Shown here piece after piece: positions 1 to 12,485 of a DNA stretch of 64,000 nucleotides (within the stretch, counting starts at the first letter, position 1; every line of letters starts with the position of its first letter). The stretch spans positions 44,344,718-44,408,717 of the forward strand of contig CM039133.1 of the NCBI GenBank assembly GCA_022036555.1, read 5' to 3'. The translations under genes were made by a program, and so were the position numbers. The notes below the pieces were generated by a model that had not been told where the DNA came from, did not search any database, and saw nothing but the letters and a program-made list of their open reading frames with translations. Origin of the DNA: Microstegium vimineum (taxonomy: Eukaryota; Streptophyta; Magnoliopsida; Poales; Poaceae).

Positions 1-1508
1 GCGTTAGATCCATAATTTTATGCTCTATCCAGTAGTATAGATTTCATATATGTTAATTACTTTTGAAAATTAAAGTAAATTAATTCTTTAATGCTTTAAT
101 CTTGCCCTTTTCAAAATCTTGTTTAATCTATAGTTTATTCGTTTTAGATCCGATTAACGTGATTCTCGCATCTTTGTGATCGTAGTATAATATAGATCTG
201 TTTTATAATCTTTTCAAAACCTCTTTATTGTTTATGGTGTAATGTTCTGATCATATCTTTATTGCTTCGTGTATGATTGTTCGAATGATTGCGTGGTGAT
301 GTTGATCGAGTACAGCCAGTGAGATCTTCGGTGAGCAAGAGTTCTTTGCAGCAGATCAAGATCACAGGAGCTTTGTGATCAAGGCAAGTTTAACATGGGA
401 TCATCCTTGTTACCTATTCACCATAATTCAATTTAGTCATATTGCATGAGTCTGAATTTGATTCCTATTTAGATCTATACCATAGCTTGTTACCTTGTAC
501 CTTGTCACCCTGGGTTTTCTATCCATATGGGTAGCTTTGCTATGCTTTACATGATGAATATTGAATCGAATATTGATTAACGATATATGCAACAATGAGA
601 TAAAATTGGCTTTTATAGCAACATGGAATAGGACCCCACTATAGGGAAAAAGCTGGGGACTTAAATGCTACCACGAGTGCTATATGGCTCTGGCTTTAGT
701 CAAGTATGGAGATTCGTACTAGCATGTTGGCAGTTCGTGAAAGGCACCATTGCCGAGCTGGTTGTAGGGCATGTCCTAGGGTGGTTACCGCTTTGGGAGG
801 GTACCATCGAGTAGGGGCTTTACATACCCCTTGCCCTTGGGTCTGTAGGGTCTGTCAACATGTTGGGAAGACTTTTGAAAGAATTCATAGTGTACCCCGC
901 CCGCTCACCTTGGCAGTGTTATGGGAGTTATAAACCCGGGCATATGGGCAACACGGCTTGTGGGTAAAGTGTATAACCTCTGCAGAGTGTAAATCTATCA
1001 TGATAGCCGTGCTCACGGTTACGAGCGGCCTAGAAAACTCACAGTGTAGATGATCATGTTGTTTAATTGTTAATGTGGAGTACTAACCTTACCATGTGGT
1101 TTATCAATTGGGTTAAGCATAACTAAAGCTAAGTGTTGGTAAAACTTGACCAAGATAAAAGCAACCGCAGTACAGACAGTGTCAGCTTTTGAGCTTCATA
1201 ACCCTATGTTACTCTTGCTGAGTACTTTAAGTGCTCACTCTTGCTTTCTCAACCCCCTTCATATGGATTTGAAGACTACCGCGAGGAGTACTAGGCTAGT
1301 GGTCAACCAGTCGGCGTTCCCTGTGAAGTGGAGCTTCGTCGCGAGAGTTATCTTTATTTCCGCTTTATGTTTTAAGAATATTATTCGTTATGTAATAAGC
1401 ACTCAATGATGGTACTATTTAAAGATTTGTCGGCTTATGTGTGTGATTGATCTCTGGGCACACATGAGTTATTCTCATCCAATTTTATTCTTAAAATTGG
1501 GTGTGACA
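1..1508. mobile_element. Partial LTR of a Ty3/gypsy retrotransposon, cut by the window edge
   Basis: The segment ends in GGGTGTGACA at about 1508, the usual 3' terminus of gypsy LTRs whose 5' end is the complementary TGTGACACCC. The AT-rich stretch just before it and the body of the segment (a long non-coding stretch with TACC/GGGTACC-like motifs near 780-830) resemble Tekay/Del-type LTRs of grasses as I remember them. No ORF in it looks like a retroelement protein. The other end is outside the window, so strand, LTR length and target duplication cannot be set. It abuts the decayed copia element at 1509 and presumably inserted into it. Lineage assignment is by recollection and is tentative. 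Confidence 0.5.
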
Positions 1509-2638
1509 CAAAATATATGCAATCACTACATCTATCAACTAATAACTGCAAAGATAGATGCTTTTGTACTGCCAATTATAAGATAGTATCGGAAATTTAC
1601 AATACTTACTATGGAGAATAATTTGCATTGATAATCAATGCTTGGGCTTTGCATAAAACGCTTTGTGCTACTAGTCTTGCTTTAACTTCACCACACAATG
1701 TTCTCAATCCATCCTTGGATGAAAACACTTTTGTATCCCTTAGTAAAAGATACAATGAGGTGTTGGCATTACGGCCCAAAACACCTTCCTTTTGGTGAAC
1801 AATACTTTCTCTGTATGTACTACAACAACTCAACAAGTTCCAGTAAGAGTGAGAAAATCACTCTGCCATGGACTTATTTGCTGGATAACTTGGAATGTTG
1901 TATACAATTTATTTAGAGAAGTACGTGTCGACACATGTAGCCTTTCAATGATATAATTCTCCAGTCTATCAAGACTCAATGTACCCTGAATGACTCATCG
2001 TAACTTCCTAAAATGAGAGTCAGGGCCTTCCGATATCCCAGCATCAGTATTTAGGTGCACCTCTGAGCTAGATTTTGTGGATGAAATTTATCCACTGGGT
2101 AATAACCAATATTTACCTGCAAGGTGTCGCCAACAATAGGTTGACCTACATTTACTGCTTTAGAAGAAACCTTCTATAGCTAGCGTGAATAATCCTGCTT
2201 TATGGCCATACTTCTCCCCCTCTTATTAATAATTGGGAGTTGAGTGGATTTACTTGGTACCTCCACTCTTTCTGGCACATACTTGAAATAGATTAACAAA
2301 TTTAAAGACACCTTAGTGATCACTAAATGCATATGGCAGTTTATTTGCAATATTATACAAATCAACAATTCTTTGAACTCAAATTCAGTTTATTTAGTAG
2401 GTGATCCCGAGCATGAAATGCCTTAGGCATTCCAAATATCTTCCTGGCATTATGTATGGTACTTCGAGTCTCCCCCTAATGCCTGGAAATGCTCATTATC
2501 AAATACAACCCATGTATGGGTCGTAAATAGATCCTCCGTAAGAGGTTCTAGATACTTAGAAATTGATGGAGATTGAAATCTGACATTGATCCCCAGTTTT
2601 CTATGTGTACCCATCAATGTATGTTGTGGTGGTGAGAT
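1509..2638 (-). mobile_element. Decayed Ty1/copia element, internal pol fragment (base layer, left part)
   Basis: Read on the minus strand, 2180-2368 gives the broken peptide VPERVEVPSKSTQLP followed by KRGRSMA. This resembles the linker between integrase and reverse transcriptase of many plant copia polyproteins, where ERVEVP and KRGR blocks are common. Further upstream on the minus strand, about 2430-2510 encodes FQALGGDSKYHT, resembling the FPxLGG block of the same linker. Stops and frameshifts are everywhere, so this is a pseudogene. The sequence continues across two later insertions into 4571-4584 and 16226. It is probably the oldest element here. Confidence 0.6.
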
Positions 2639-4570
2639 TGATACTAAAAGGTCTAGGTATGGCTAGAGGGGGGTGAATAGCCTAATTAAATTTTCTACAA
2701 CAACACTTAAGCAAACTTGTTAGAATAAAACACGGCGATAAGCAAGTTTGCTCTAGCTCTACGGTTAGGCAAGCCACCTACCAATTCTAGTTACTAGCAA
2801 GATAAATCCTATGTCACACACATGAGCTAGATAACTAAAGTTACTAGACTAAGTTACACAAGTTAAGCTAGAGGCTCTACTTTGAAAGAATGTAAAGAAT
2901 GTAATGCAAAGCTAGAGATAGAATGGTTATACCAATGTGAAGAGATAAGCTAATAGATAACCAATCAATCACAAGATGAATCCTCGGTAGAGAGACAATG
3001 AGACACAATATTTTTTACCGAGGTTCACTTGTTTGCCAACAAGCTAGTCCTCGTTGTAGCGATACACCCACTTGGAGGTTCACGCGCTAATTGGCAATCA
3101 CAAGACAAGCCCGTCACCGGGTGTCACACAACTAACACAAGATGGGGATCCACAAGCTACGCGGAATCCACTAGATATACCTTTCGCGAATCTCCCACGG
3201 GGTAGGTTCAAGAACCCTCACAATCCACCGATCGGAGCCGGAGACAATCACCTTCCTCCGCTCAACGATCCTCGTCGCACCAAGCCGTCTAGGAGGTGGC
3301 AACCTCCAAGAATAACTAGAGCTCCGCGATGACGACGATCACCAAGTGCCACTAGAATGCAATCAACAAAGCAATGCACTTGGATTCACTCAAACTCTCA
3401 TGAATATGTCAAATATGTTGTGAGAGGTGAGTGGTGGAGCTTCTCAAGCAAGCACAAGTGTATGAGTGATGTGAATGTGCAAGGAGTGCCCCAAAGGGCC
3501 GACCATATAGCTATATATAGCCCTCACTCAATTCTAGCCGTTTTCCACTTAAAACAGAGCCCATGTGTCCTGTCCGGACGCATTTTTCTCAGGGGTCCGG
3601 ACCCCGTCACCTCTGAGCCCCAACGGCTCTGTATAAGGCTCCGGACATAGACTCCAGTCGCACCCGAGGTGCAGACCGGACCAACGCTTATGCGTCCGGT
3701 CATGCCTCCTTTTCATACTGCTTCTTCCTGCGCGCACCGCAGCGCACCACGTGGATCCGGACGCACGCAACAGTGCGGGTCTAGACCAACGCCTCAGCGT
3801 CCGGAAATATAATTCCGAGAGCTCCTTCTTCTTTTTCTCCCACTCCGGACGCAAGTCTGGTTCACCAACCGGACCATCAACAGCGTCCGGTTCATTTTAC
3901 ACAGAGAACAACAGAGAGGGCAGGGACTCCAGACACATGCCCGGTGCCCTGCGTCTGGACCACAAACACCGTCCGGACTCTCTTCCTCAGCCGAGCCAGC
4001 TAGCGAAGCTAGGGTAAGCCTCCGGACCCATCTCCGATGGTCCGGACCCGACTTAACCCTAGCGTCCGGACCACAGTTCGGAGCCCTTTTGAGCTGCCAA
4101 ACATTTCTCCAACTTCTCCCAACTTCTTCCAAGCTTCCAAGAGCTAACACTAAGTGATTCCTCCACTTGTGCATGTGTGTTAGCTTTTAGTTCACAATTA
4201 TCTTGGATGTAGTTGGTTGTTTCACTAGTTCAATTGATTTTAATGCAATGCATATGAAACTAGTGGCACCTTATAACCGTAATCATACTTAAGAGCTCCC
4301 TCCTTGATAGTACGACTAGCTATCCTAAATGTGATCACATCCTCTGTGATGTCTTGATCCCCAAACCGAAAATGGTTCCTAACAATCACCTTTGCCTTCA
4401 CACCATTTTCCTTTCCACCACCATGCTAGAGCTTGTGCCATCCACGTGATCCACCTTGCTCCATCACATGGCATGTACCAACCTTTCTCATGATTCACAC
4501 TTAGAGATCAAGGTTAGTACTTAGGTGGGTTTCATCAATTACTCAAAACCAAAACATATGGGGACTCTCA
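2639..4570. mobile_element. Solo LTR of a copia (Maximus/SIRE-like) retrotransposon
   Basis: The segment begins TGATACTAAAAGG and ends GGGGACTCTCA, so it has TG...CA termini. It is flanked by GAGAT (2634-2638) and GATAT (4571-4575), a 5-bp target duplication with one mismatch. Near its start it carries the CTAGAGGGGGGTGAATAG block and near its end the CATCAATTACTCAAAACC block, both typical of Maximus/SIRE LTRs in grasses as I remember them. There is no internal coding region, so it is best read as a solo LTR left by recombination between two LTRs. Between about 3570 and 4080 the 7-mer TCCGGAC occurs roughly nine times. ORFs in this stretch are low-complexity by-products of that repetition. 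Confidence 0.65.
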
Positions 4571-4584
4571 GATATGTATACAAC

Positions 4585-6678
4585 TGCGAACACATGGTGG
4601 ATAAGTACCCATGTATGTTCAGCTTTGATGATGAGTGATTGACCAACGCTTGAGTGTTTCAGTTTGAGCGGTTTATTCTAACCCTTTGCGAAAGCAAATG
4701 TGTGCCTGTCTATCGGCTTGTGGTGTGCAGGTGCTATGCCTAGTGACAGTGGTCAATGGCGTGGAGAAGGTCGAGTAGAGGCTTGACGTGCCGATGGACT
4801 GAGAGCGGTGAAGGGCGGAAGCAGGGCTCGGAATGAGGGACCATGGGCGCCGGCAGACTACCTGTGGTGGCTAATGCTTGGCACCGGCGAGTGCGAGAAG
4901 ACATGGAGGTAGACCGAGTCGACCGAGTCAAGACGGTGGACGCACGAGTCGAGCGGAGGCTCAGGGGAATCGGAGTCCGATCGGACGAGGACAAGGTGGC
5001 TCGAGTCGAGCGGTTTGGTGGTTTGGGCCTCAAAACCATCCGAGGACGGTTTCCGAGTTTGGGCCTCAAAACTCGGGGTTCGGTAGTTGAGCCCAAAGCT
5101 ACCAGTGGCAGGTTTCCTGGGTTTGGGCCTCAAAACCCGGGCGGAGCTTCCGAGGAAGCGGGGATGGCACGTGGCGGAATTCTGGAGGTTGCGTCGAGGC
5201 GACGGCAACTCCTGGCAGGAAGCGGGGTCGTCCATTCAAAATGCGGGAGATATTTTCCGGAGCTTGGACTGCAATGCTTAGGCTAGGTAGTTCACTCAAT
5301 GTATCTAGGCGGGTCTTTGGGAAATAGCCAAAACCCGATAAGTAGGGGGTGAAGGGGTATCCCTCATCCCATCTCTTGAACCCTAATCATTTGCCCCAAC
5401 TCTCTCTCTTTCTACCCTCTCTCTAGTTCATGAGATCCCTAGGTTGATTTCACCAACTTGAGTTTGTTGCGAGGAATCGGAGGCCGTAACCTCCGTAAGC
5501 CATGGTGGCTTCGCTTTCGTGATCGTGTCCCCGTTTTGCTTGTGTTCTTCGCGTTTTGCTTTTGCTCCCTCTTTTTCCCGAGATGATTTCTCTTTGTAGG
5601 GAGTAGCTCTTGCAAATCCGTTTGAATCAAGTTGTTCGTATTCGTGAGGAGCATCTTTGCACCAAAGAAATTCTCCTCAAACCTCACGAATGCGTAGATC
5701 GGTCGATTTCTTTGCGGAGTTCTTCGTTCTTGAGCTTTTCCCCAAATCTCTTCTCCTCCCTTTTGCTTCAAGCCAAATTGAGCCATGATTTCTACGGGAT
5801 AGCTCCCCATCTGCACTAGGATCATGCCTACAAAGTTTAGTTGCAGTTGGTGATCATTTGGTTGGGTTTTGGGAAGATTTGGCGGAGTGGAATCGATTTT
5901 CGTGGGTTTCAGCTTTTCTGTTCGTGAGCTTCGGACTACCCTTCGGACTACTTGGCATTAGCTCTGGACCATCGCAAGTGGTCCGGTGGTCCTGACCAGT
6001 AAGACAGCCAAGCAGCCGAAGGCGTCGGACCAAGCTCTGGACTACTAGGCTTTAGGCTCCGAACCATTCTCCATTGGTCCGGTGGTCCTGCCCAGGTAGA
6101 CAGCACAACACCCCGAGGCACCGGACCACTTCCATTGGTCCGGAGGTAAGCGTCGGACCAAAGTCCGGAGCTCAGGTGCTCCCTGCATGGTTTTTGGAAA
6201 GGCTGAGGAAAGCGTCGAACCAGGGAGTATAGTCTGATGGTGAGCGTCGGACCACCGTCCGGAGCTTGGGCACTCCCTGCATGGTTTCTGTGTGAGCGTC
6301 GAACTTTCCAAAGTGGGCGTCGGACCATTCCGAAGGCCTGCTGTAGAGGCGTCGGACCAAGGCTCTAGACCTTGTGCTATGGTATGGAGGTCTTGACTGA
6401 GTAGTCCGACGGTTGCTGTTTTCACCCGTTTTGCCTAGGTTCTTGCCTCTTTTCCCTAGGGGTTCAGAATCTGTGTTTTAGGGTTTCCGATGGTTTTCTC
6501 TCCACTGCCGGTGAGCTCTCATTTCTCTGTTTTCGTCTGAATACCCGCTCGCATTGCTTGGGGGAGGTTGAGCACCCATCAACTGGGTTTTGCTTTTGGG
6601 AAGAGTGGTCCGAATATTTCAAGAGAAATTTGAGGCTCCCATTCACCCCCCCCTCTGGTCGCCGTTCTCGGTCCTTCA
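4585..6678 (+). repeat. 5' LTR of the Maximus/SIRE-like copia
   Basis: 2094 bp, TG...CA. It is nearly identical to 14171-16220. It contains 41 bp (around 6537-6580) that the 3' LTR lacks. From about 5930 to 6410 it carries many degenerate copies of GCGTCGGACCA and its complement TGGTCCGG. The CATTCACCCCCCCCTCTGG block near 6641-6659 is the complement of the start block of related LTRs. ORFs across 4740-5299 recur in the 3' LTR only because the DNA is duplicated. Confidence 0.92.
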
Positions 6679-6680
6679 AT

Positions 6681-6692
6681 TGGTATCAGAGT
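6681..6692 (+). other. Primer-binding site of the copia element (initiator Met-tRNA type)
   Basis: TGGTATCAGAGT starts 2 nt after the 5' LTR. It matches the 3' end complement of plant initiator methionine tRNA, the usual minus-strand primer of plant copia elements. Confidence 0.9.
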
Positions 6693-6741
6693 CGGTTAAG
6701 GATCAATCCACCTTACATGGTTCTTGATCCGCGAAGGCGAC

Positions 6742-9317
6742 ATGGAGGGAGGTGCTGGTAAACCTCCTTACTTCGATGGAACCAACTTTGCCTATTGGAA
6801 GGTGCGCATGTCCGCTTACCTCCAAGGGATTGATATGAAGTTTTGGGAGATTTGTGAGAATGAGAACTACATGGTTCTTAGCGCTCGGATCACTGATCTC
6901 CATGTCTCGGAGTATGCGTCAAATGCAAGAGCCCGTAGCATTCTCTTCTCTTGTTTGTCTCTTCCGGAGTTTGAGCAGGTTTCGAGTTTCACTACGGCAC
7001 GGGAGATCTGGCAAACACTCTTGAGATATCATGAGAGCAACCCTCAGATCAAGTCCAGACTCTTCGACACGTACCGTAGAGAGTACGAGAACTTTGCTCA
7101 GTTGGCCGGCGAATCTGTTGACGGGATGTTCACTCGCTTCCAATCTATCGTCAACAAGATGCGTGCTAATCGAGCCAACTTGCCTTATGATGATCATGAG
7201 ATGGCTATCAAGCTTTTGCATGCTCTTGATCGGAAGGTATGGGAGATGAAGGTGGCTGCCATTCAGGAGTCACCAGGCTATGATGCCCTGGCCGTGGACG
7301 AGCTGTTCAGCAAGCTCAAGTCCTCGGAGATTGACTACCAGACCCGGGCCAAGCTTGAAAACCCGTCGAAACCATCTATGGTGTTGGTTTCTGGCCCCGG
7401 CGGTACGTCTTCTTCCTCCTCTAACCCTTCACACTCTTTGTTCGATTTGTCTTTGATTTCTGTGACAGAGGAGCAAGTGGAGGCTCTTGGAGATGACGAG
7501 CTGGCGCTAGTCATCACTAGGTTCTCACGGTTTCACAACAACAGTTTGAACCGACGACGTGGTGGCTCGGGCAAGGGGTGCTACCGTTGCGGTGATGAGG
7601 ATCACTTCATCGCAAACTGCCCCAAGAAAGCTGCGGGTGACTTCACCAAGCGCAAGGACAAGAGCGAGCACCACTTCGAGTTCAAGCACAAGCCCAAGGG
7701 CGGCTACCACCGAAGGTCCTCCAAGAAGGTGATCGACAAGGTGAAGGCCAAGCACCGAGCCTTCCTCGCCTCCCTCAGCGACATCGATGCCTCCTCCGAT
7801 GGAGGTGCTTCTTCAAGCGATGATGAGTCGAAGGGAAAGGTTGAGGACAAGCTCAACAGCCTATGCTTCTACGCTGACGCCAAGCACGGTGGCTTTTGCA
7901 CCATGGCGATTGAAGAAGGCAAGGTTGGCAAGCGCAAGGATGGCCCCGACTACGACTATGACTCCGACACACCGAGGTATCACCCACCGTCGAGTCCCTC
8001 TCTCTCGAGATTGAGTCTCTGAACGACACCTTGATGAGTCAAGATGCGTTGCTCAAGCGTGCCGCTTGTGAGAGGAGCAACTTTAAGGCGAAGTACCTTA
8101 GCGCGCTTCATGAGCTAGATTTTGCTAAGGCGTCGGTGGTGGTTACCGAGGAGGTAGAGTGTGATGCTTGCGCCATTCACATGTCTGATCTTGTCACTCT
8201 CCAGGACAAGTATGGAACTCTACTTGAGGAGGTTAGTGAGCTGAAGGCTAGGCCTAGCTTACTTGGTGCGTGCAAGTCTTGCTTAGGCTTGCATTCTGAG
8301 TTGACACAGAAGGATGCTAGGATCGCTGTGTTAGAGAAGGTCAGCTCAGATAGCACTAGAGAGTCGGATTGCTTTGAAGCTTTGGAGCTTGAGATAGCGT
8401 CGTGCAGACACGACAAGATGCGTACTGAGGAAGAAAACACATACCTTCGGTCCATCTTGAGCTGGGTGTCTTGCCAAGAGCCGTAGTTGGGGATGTTGCT
8501 TAGCCAATGCAAGCGGGCTGGCAGCATGGGAGTAGGCTTTACTATAGGCGGGAAGGACGATAGCATGTTCGGTAAGATCGGTGAGTGCAGTGGTTTGAGC
8601 ATGAGTGAGAAACCCACCACACCTCCCAAGTTTACCAAGATCACCCCACCTAAGCCTACCAACCCCTCTGAGTTTCCTATGAGAGATGGTGTGTTTGAAG
8701 AGCCACCCAAAACCACTCCACAGAAACAAGTGTGGATTGCTAAACCGAACCATCTTCGCAACCCACTTAACACACTGCCAAACATCTCTAGTGATCCCCT
8801 TCCTAAGAGAGCTAGAGTCACCCAACCCAACAAGAGAGTGCCTACCAAGAGTGCGGTGAGGTACCATTGTGAGTATTGTGAGCGGGATGGGCACTTGGCT
8901 GAGTTTTGCTTTAGGAGGAAGAGAGATGATCAGAGGAAGGTTGAGTTGAACAACCAGGACATGTACCACCCACGAGTTGGGGTGCGTGAACCGGAAGTTC
9001 AGAGGTGCACTTCTAGGCCTAGAGGTACAATGCCTCAAGGTGCTAGGCCTCACGAGGTGAGACCACGTGGTTGTCGTGCCCGGTGTGGTACCGGTCGTGA
9101 CCCATATGACTACGGGCCTCGTGGCGGTGGCTTTACTCCACCCTTCGCTAGCGGACCACATTTTCCCCATCGTGGTGATCGCTATCCTCCCATGGGACAG
9201 GAGATGTTTGGTTTTCCTCCTAACCAATTCTTTGGGCAAATGGGACAACACTGGTATCCTTCACAGTTTACTAACCCTAGTGTTGCACCTTTTGCTCACC
9301 CTATGTCTTTTTATTGA
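6742..9317 (+). pseudogene. copia gag (capsid/nucleocapsid), broken by one frameshift and one stop
   Basis: The likely start is the ATG at 6742, which opens MEGGAGKPPYFDGTNFAYWK, the usual N-terminus of Maximus/SIRE gag. A UBN2/DUF4219-type capsid region follows. The first zinc knuckle, CYRCGDEDHFIANC, lies near 7580-7620. A 1-nt deletion at about 7974 ends this frame at 8022, and the reading continues in another frame from about 7975. That part has a coiled-coil-like segment (8031-8480), an in-frame TAG at 8484-8486 where Gln (CAG) is expected, then a basic and proline-rich region. A second knuckle, CEYCERDGHLAEFC, lies near 8868-8910. The frame ends at 9315-9317. Gag packages element RNA in cytoplasmic particles. 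This copy cannot make the full protein. Confidence 0.85.
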
Positions 9318-9334
9318 TGTAGGAAGGAGGACTG

Positions 9335-9723
9335 GAGGACACTTGGCTTGTGGATTCCGGATGCTCATGCCATATGATCGGAAGTGCCAAGTGGTTCTCC
9401 AGCCTCGACCCTATATCACATTCGGGGACAAGAGTAAAGGTAAGGTTGTCTCCCGGGGGTCCATCCGAGTCAATTCATCTTTTGTTCTCAAGGATGTTGC
9501 TTTGGTTGCGAATTTGCATTTTAACCTTCTCTCGGTTTCACAACTCCTTGATGATGGATTTGAAGTGAGTTTTAAGCCTAATCTTTCTCGGATTTTGGAC
9601 TCTCGGGGTGATCTTGTTTGCCAGATTTTGCCTTTCGGGAAGGTTTTTCGTGCAGATTTTTCTATCTCTTCCGGACCTTCTCGTTGTCTTCTTGTCGGTT
9701 CTTCTTCCGATCTTTGGAAGTGA
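9335..9723 (+). pseudogene. copia aspartic protease, frameshifted
   Basis: The sequence encodes TWLVDSGCSCHM, with the catalytic Asp at 9353-9355, in a different frame from what follows. After a small deletion near 9405 the reading resumes as YITFGDKSKGKV and continues to LLSVSQLLDDGFEV and SSSDLWK. TGA at 9721-9723 replaces the Trp codon expected before HRRLGHLSFD. The family role is self-cleavage of the polyprotein. With the active-site block and flap region in separate frames, this copy is inactive. Confidence 0.85.
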
Positions 9724-10784
9724 CATAGGAGATTGGGACACTTGAGTTTTGACTTGCTTGCAAGGCTTAGTTCAATGGACCTTATCCAAGGATTGCCAAA
9801 GCTAAAGTTTGAGAAGGATTTGGTTTGCCATCCTTGTAGGCATAGCAAGATGGTTGTCGCTTCCCATCCTCCTGTGACTGAGATTATGACCAAACAACCC
9901 GGCGAGCTCTTACACATGGACACAGTTGGTCCAACTCGGGTTAGGTCGGAAGGAGGGAAGTGGTATGTGGTTGTAGTCGTGATGACTATTCGAGATACTC
10001 TTGAATGTTCTTTTTGGAGAGTAAGGATGAGGCTTTTTCACATGTTCGAGATCTGATTTTGAGATTGAAAAATGAGCTACCTAAGCATGTCATGAGAGCG
10101 ATTCGTAGTGACAATGGCACAAAATTCAAGAATGCTCACTTTGTAACTCTTTCCTCTTCTTTGGGTCTCGATCACCAGTTTTCCTCTCCTCACACTCCCC
10201 AGCAGAACGGTATTGTTGAGCGCAAGAATTGGACCCTTGTTGAGATGGCTAGGACGATGCTCAATGAGCATAGGACTCCTAGGCGGTATTGGGCCGAAGC
10301 GATAAGTTCTGCTTGCTATGTATCCAATCGCATTTTTCTCCGAGCTTTCAAGAAAAAGACTTCTTATGAGCTATGATTTGGGAGACCACCCAAGGTAAGT
10401 CACCTACGGGTGTTTGGGTGCAGGTGCTTCATACTCAAAAAGGGCGATAAGTTGGACAAATTTGAATCACGGTCTTCTGACGGTATCTTTCTTGGTTATT
10501 CTACTCACTCTCGTGCTTATCGTGCTCTTAACCTTGAAACTAACCGAGTGATGGAGACTTGTGAGATTACCTTCGATGAGACTATGCCCTATATTTCCAT
10601 TGCTTTTGAGCCTGCAGGTGATGGTGAGGTGAAAACTAGCATTTTTGTGGAGGAGGAGCAGGACGATACCGATTGGGGTGATCCCGAACCGACTCCACCG
10701 GCTGCCCTAGTCGACGCTGCGACGTCCACTTCGGCTCATGTCCCCGACCTGACTACTTGCTCTACATGTGGGTCGTTCGAGTAG
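9724..10784 (+). pseudogene. copia integrase core, frameshifted, with stops
   Basis: The GAG_pre-integrase/HHCC region (LGHLSFDLL to CHPCRHSKM) is at 9733-9850. The DDE catalytic residues are visible in HMDTVGPT (about 9916), IRSDNGTKF (about 10098) and NGIVERKNW (about 10206). A 1-nt loss near 9980 and TGA at 10002-10004 (Trp expected) interrupt the reading. TGA at 10374-10376 (Trp expected before FGRPP) and TAG at 10782-10784 interrupt it again. The C-terminal block RVFGCRCFILKKGDKLDKFE and the phrase GIFLGYS are typical of copia integrase. In the family this enzyme inserts element cDNA into chromosomes. Confidence 0.87.
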
Positions 10785-12485
10785 CTTCCTCAGTCCGTGC
10801 CCGTTGCACCTGAGGGAGCTCCAGCTGCTGTTGAGGGGGAGGCGACGTCTTCACGAGCGGCACCGCTACACATTCAGCATCGCCACCCTCCTCAGACTAT
10901 GATCGGCGACATCGACGAGCATACCACACACTCCAGGTCATATCGTATCTCCCGCTTTGCTCATTCAGCTTTTGTCGCGTCTTTTGAGCCTCGAGATGTT
11001 GGACACGCTTTGATGGATCCAGATTGGGTCAATGCCATGCATGAGGAGTTAGAAAACTTTGAGCGAAACCTAGTTGCAACCCCATAGGTACCAAATGGGT
11101 TTTCAAAAATAAACAAAGTGAACATGGGGTGGTAGTGCGCAACAAAGCTAGGTTGGTAGCGCAAGGCTTTTGTCAAAAGGAGGGAATAGACTACGAGGAA
11201 ACCTTTGCTACTGTAGCTCGTTTAGAGACAATTATAATCCTTCTAGCTTTTGTGGCTTCTAAGGGTTTTAAACTTTTTCAAATGGACGTTAAAAGTGCTT
11301 TCTTAAATGGCTACATAGAAGAGGAAGTGTATGTTAGGCAACCTCCTGGTTTCGAAAATCCCAAGTTTCAAAACCATGTTTTTAAACTTCACAAATCTTT
11401 GTATGGTTTGAAACAAGCCCCTAGAGCATGGTATGATAGGTTGAAAACGTTTTTTCTTGCTAAGGGTTTTAAAATGGGATCGGTCGATAAAACACTTTTG
11501 CTCCTCAAGCAAGGCGAAGACACTCTCCTAGTCCAGATTTACGTGGATGATATCATCTTTGGTGGTTCTTCTCATGCTCTTGTTGCCAAGTTTGTAGATA
11601 TTATGAGCAGGGAATTTGAGATGAGCATGATGGGCGAGTTGACTTTCTTTCTTGGGTTGCAAATCAAGCAAACCCGGGAAGGGACGTTTGTGCACCAGAG
11701 CAAGTACACGAAGGATATTCTAAAGAAGTTTGACATGGGCGAGGCAAAGCCCCTCTTGACGCCCATGTCGACTACGACTGCCTTGGATGCGGACGAGGAA
11801 GGAGAAGCGGTGGATCAGACGGAGTACCGAAGCATGATCGGGTCGCTTTTGTACCTGACGGCGACCCGGCCGGACATTCAGTTCGCCGTCTGCTTGTGTG
11901 TGCGCTTTCAGGCGTCCCCACGGACTTCGCACAAGCAGGCGGTGAAACGAATCATGAGGTACCTGCGCTTCACTCCCAAATTTGGACTTTGGTTTTCCGC
12001 CTCCTCCTCTCTTGTGCTTTGCGGTTATTCTGGTGTAGATTTCCCCGGTTGTCGTCTCTGATCGGAAGTCCACTTTTCGGACTTGCCAGTTTCTCAGGTC
12101 TTCTCTTGTGTCTTAGTCTTCTCGCAAACAGTCTAGCGTGGCACAGTCGACGTGCGAAGCTGAGTACATTGTCGTGGCTAGCTGTTGCTCGCAGTTGCTT
12201 TGGATGATTGCAACTTTGAAGGATTTTGGTCTTGTGCTTACTAAGGTGCCTCTGCTTTGCGATAGCATGAGTGCAATTAGTGTGGCCAAAAATCCCATGC
12301 ATCACTCTAAGACCAAGCACATTGACGTTCGCTTTCACTTCTTGCGAGATCATTATGAGAAGGGCATCATTGACCTCCGGCATGTCGAGACCCACAACCA
12401 GCTTGCGGATATTCTCACAAAACCATTGCACCAAGCTGCGTTTTCGCGCCTTCGGGGCGAGTTGGGTGTTTGCTTCCCTTTTTAG
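10785..12485 (+). pseudogene. copia reverse transcriptase and RNase H, frameshifted
   Basis: A linker (10797-11087) ends at TAG. The reading then shifts into IGTKWVFKNK near 11088 and runs open to 12061. RT motifs are QMDVKSAFLNG, SLYGLKQAPRAWYDRL and the catalytic YVDD in IYVDDIIFGG (about 11539-11568). A 1-nt insertion near 12060 separates the RNase H start (GCRL/DRKST) from its remainder. TAG at 12114-12116 replaces a Trp codon. The end carries AQSTCEAEY, KHIDVRFHFLRD and QLADILTKPL, the usual copia RNase H finish, and stops at 12483-12485. These domains make and trim element cDNA in family members. Confidence 0.9.

Noticed and set aside
3549..4174. Frames of 88-126 codons on both strands
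   Set aside because: They arise from the TCCGGAC-rich repeats of a solo LTR.
4740..5299. Several long frames on both strands, repeated at 14444-14885
   Set aside because: They lie inside the two LTRs of one copia element, have no recognisable domain, and recur only because the LTR is duplicated.
8177..9251. Minus-strand frames of 223 and 301 codons
   Set aside because: They are shadows of the plus-strand copia gag, which has recognisable zinc knuckles.
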